Source: an uncultured Anaerosacchariphilus sp.
GTDB lineage: Bacteria > Bacillota > Clostridia > Lachnospirales > Lachnospiraceae
Assembly (NCBI GenBank): GCA_934373375.1
Contig: CAKROP010000076.1
Span: forward strand, 1-8,198
Length of the DNA: 8,198 bases
Direction: 5' to 3'
The stretch's first letter is position 1. The number at the start of each line of letters is the position of its first letter. Of this stretch, positions 7,659 to 8,198 are shown piece after piece. The translations under genes and the position numbers were made by a program. The notes under the pieces are model-generated. The model was given only the letters and a program-made list of their open reading frames with translations, was not told the DNA's origin and did not search any database.

Positions 7659-7676
7659 ACTATTCGAAAGGATAGT
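7659..7676 (-). repeat. Inverted repeat at the -35 region of the regulator promoter
   Basis: ACTAT (7659-7663) and ATAGT (7672-7676) are perfect inverted arms around 8 nt. They cover roughly -35 to -52 relative to the predicted start, where a class II activator or an autoregulator would bind. Arms this short in AT-rich DNA can arise by chance. Confidence 0.35.
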
Positions 7677-7685
7677 TTTTATATT

Positions 7686-7720
7686 TCGGGAATACTTTGT
7701 TTTACGCAGAGGGTTCCCGA
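7686..7720 (-). repeat. 7-bp inverted repeat upstream of the regulator promoter
   Basis: TCGGGAA (7686-7692) and TTCCCGA (7714-7720) are perfect reverse complements with 21 nt between them. Their centres are 28 bp apart, between two and three helical turns. They are the only GC-rich symmetric element in this intergenic region. A TTGACA (7724-7729, minus strand) lies next to the outer arm but has no credible -10 partner. A distal operator is possible; function is unknown. Confidence 0.4.
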
Positions 7721-7799
7721 GGATGTCAAGTCATTGCTACAATAAAATTCGTGTTTTCCATTCCCCCTCCACCCATGTGCTATTATGAACGTAGAACTC

Positions 7800-7824
7800 A
7801 GTGAAACTTAGCGAAACTTAAATT
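7800..7824. repeat. 25-bp direct repeat, copy 1
   Basis: This copy is identical over 25 bp to 7936-7960. Each copy contains GAAACTTA twice at a 10-bp period, separated by GC. Copy 1 is also bracketed by a perfect 7-bp inverted repeat, CAGTGAA (7799-7805) and TTCACTG (7823-7829), which copy 2 lacks. Confidence 0.9.
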
Positions 7825-7851
7825 CACTGCATTTTTCTTCTTTAGTCAAAG

Positions 7852-7898
7852 AAAAAGCACTGTAGAACCAATAATCCAACGGTTTTCAGTGCTTTTTT
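7852..7898 (-). terminator. Rho-independent terminator, potentially bidirectional
   Basis: AAAAAGCACTG (7852-7862) pairs with CAGTGCTTTTT (7887-7897) over 11 bp. After a small internal loop the stem continues as AACC/GGTT and closes on an 11-nt loop. On the minus strand the stem is followed by a T-rich tract (TTTTTCTTTG), so it ends transcription of the AlbA_2-like gene. The plus strand also has a six-T run, so it could work both ways. It insulates the regulator from the gene upstream. Confidence 0.88.
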
Positions 7899-7935
7899 CA
7901 TATTATTCTATTACTTTTTCTCATCCACCTATATA

Positions 7936-7960
7936 AGTGAAACTTAGCGAAACTTAAATT
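7936..7960. repeat. 25-bp direct repeat, copy 2, overlapping a stop codon
   Basis: This copy is identical to 7800-7824 and starts 136 bp from it. Its last two bases (7959-7960) fall in the TAA stop codon of the AlbA_2-like gene. The interval between copies contains the terminator hairpin. The position at a gene's 3' end and the exact identity would fit a recombination or duplication footprint, or tandem binding boxes. Confidence 0.9.
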
Positions 7961-8198
7961 ATGCCCAATATGGAATATACTTTTTATATCTTGGTGCAGT
8001 ATCCGGATCCATTACTTTAATATAGCCTCCTTCAACAGCACTGGTAAGAAGTCGAGACGCTTTAGCTTTCTCTTTTTCTCCCAATCCAAATATTTTTCGA
8101 ATATCTGAATTAGAAATGCCTTCAAAGTTAACATATGCCAAACATGACTGCATATAACAAGTTCTCATACGATCTTCTTTCGTGGTTAATTCAAATGG
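7959..8198 (-). CDS. C-terminal end of a Schlafen-AlbA_2/RecG-like ATP-binding protein (partial)
   Basis: Seventy-nine codons and a TAA stop are present; the N-terminus lies beyond the right edge. The fragment ends in RYKKYIPYWA and contains ACYMQ-like and winged-helix-like segments (NSDIRKIFGL, KAKASRLLTSAVEGGYI, MDPDTAPRY). From memory this matches the C-terminal winged-helix tail of proteins annotated as RNA-binding/ATP-binding AlbA_2 (AAA_4, 'RecG-like helicase') domain proteins, where a final Y-[IV]-P-[YF]-W-A is common. The diagnostic N-terminal domain cannot be seen here. Their function is poorly defined; roles in regulation or defence have been suggested. AT-rich codons (AAA, ATT, TAT, CTT) contrast with the GC-rich surface gene. 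An internal ATG at 8168 is not taken as the start because the frame stays open through the edge. Terminator at 7852-7898 follows. Confidence 0.75.
   Translation of the reverse strand, partial: PFELTTKEDRMRTCYMQSCLAYVNFEGISNSDIRKIFGLGEKEKAKASRLLTSAVEGGYIKVMDPDTAPRYKKYIPYWA

Larger units (their letters stand above)
7601..7958. other. Intergenic control region between the AlbA_2-like gene and the regulator gene
   Basis: This stretch of about 358 bases holds no convincing protein gene. Reading leftwards it contains most of a 25-bp direct repeat copy, a hairpin terminator, the second repeat copy, two inverted repeats and the regulator's promoter and ribosome binding site. A 16-codon ORF (7726-7776, minus) preceded by no clear promoter is the only coding possibility. 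No tRNA or riboswitch was recognised. Confidence 0.7.

Noticed and set aside
7601..7660. Upstream start (ATG at 7660) adding 20 residues to the regulator
   Set aside because: It lacks a ribosome binding site and lies upstream of the TGTTATAAT promoter element. ATG 7600 has AGGAGG at 8 nt.
7701..7729. Second regulator promoter using TTGACA at 7724-7729
   Set aside because: The -35 is perfect, but at 16-18 nt spacing the -10 candidates (GCGTAA, CGTAAA, GTAAAA) are poor.
7800..7960. CRISPR array
   Set aside because: There are only two repeats, 111 bp apart, and the interval is a terminator rather than spacer-like sequence. No cas genes are present.

Overview
The window looks like chromosomal DNA of a Gram-positive anaerobe of the Clostridia, most likely a Lachnospiraceae-like gut bacterium. 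The reasons are a very large sortase-type surface protein built of Cna-B/SpaA domains, a MalT-like LuxR-family regulator, strong AGGAGG ribosome binding sites and Gram-positive style promoters and terminator. I cannot name a species. Every gene I support lies on the minus strand, so transcription runs from high to low coordinates.

Positions 8198-7959 hold the last 79 codons of a gene entering from the right. It is the C-terminal end of a Schlafen-AlbA_2/RecG-like ATP-binding protein. It is visibly AT-rich compared with the genes to its left. It is followed by one copy of a 25-bp direct repeat (7936-7960), a strong hairpin terminator (7852-7898) and a second copy of the same repeat (7800-7824). 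A non-coding stretch then leads to the next promoter, with two inverted repeats in it.

Positions 7600-5249 encode a complete 783-residue STAND/LAL-type regulator: an N-terminal P-loop ATPase, a helical TPR-like middle and a C-terminal LuxR helix-turn-helix. It has its own extended -10 promoter and a good ribosome binding site.

Positions 5248-5033 are a structured control region. A near-consensus promoter carries a perfect 11-bp palindrome in its spacer, followed by a predicted leader of about 177 nt. The leader contains a perfect GAGGAG/CTCCTC hairpin, further inverted repeats and a possible 39-codon leader ORF whose stop overlaps the next start codon.

Positions 5032-1 are one open reading frame, unbroken to the left edge. 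It encodes at least 1677 residues of a secreted VWA and Cna-B/SpaA surface protein; the C-terminus, and any LPXTG-type anchor, is outside the window. Its VWA metal site is unusual (D-x-T-x-T).

The likely logic is a regulator-adhesin pair. The LuxR-family ATPase would sense a ligand and control the surface protein just downstream through the palindrome or hairpin sites. This is inference from order, strand and spacing, not something the sequence proves.
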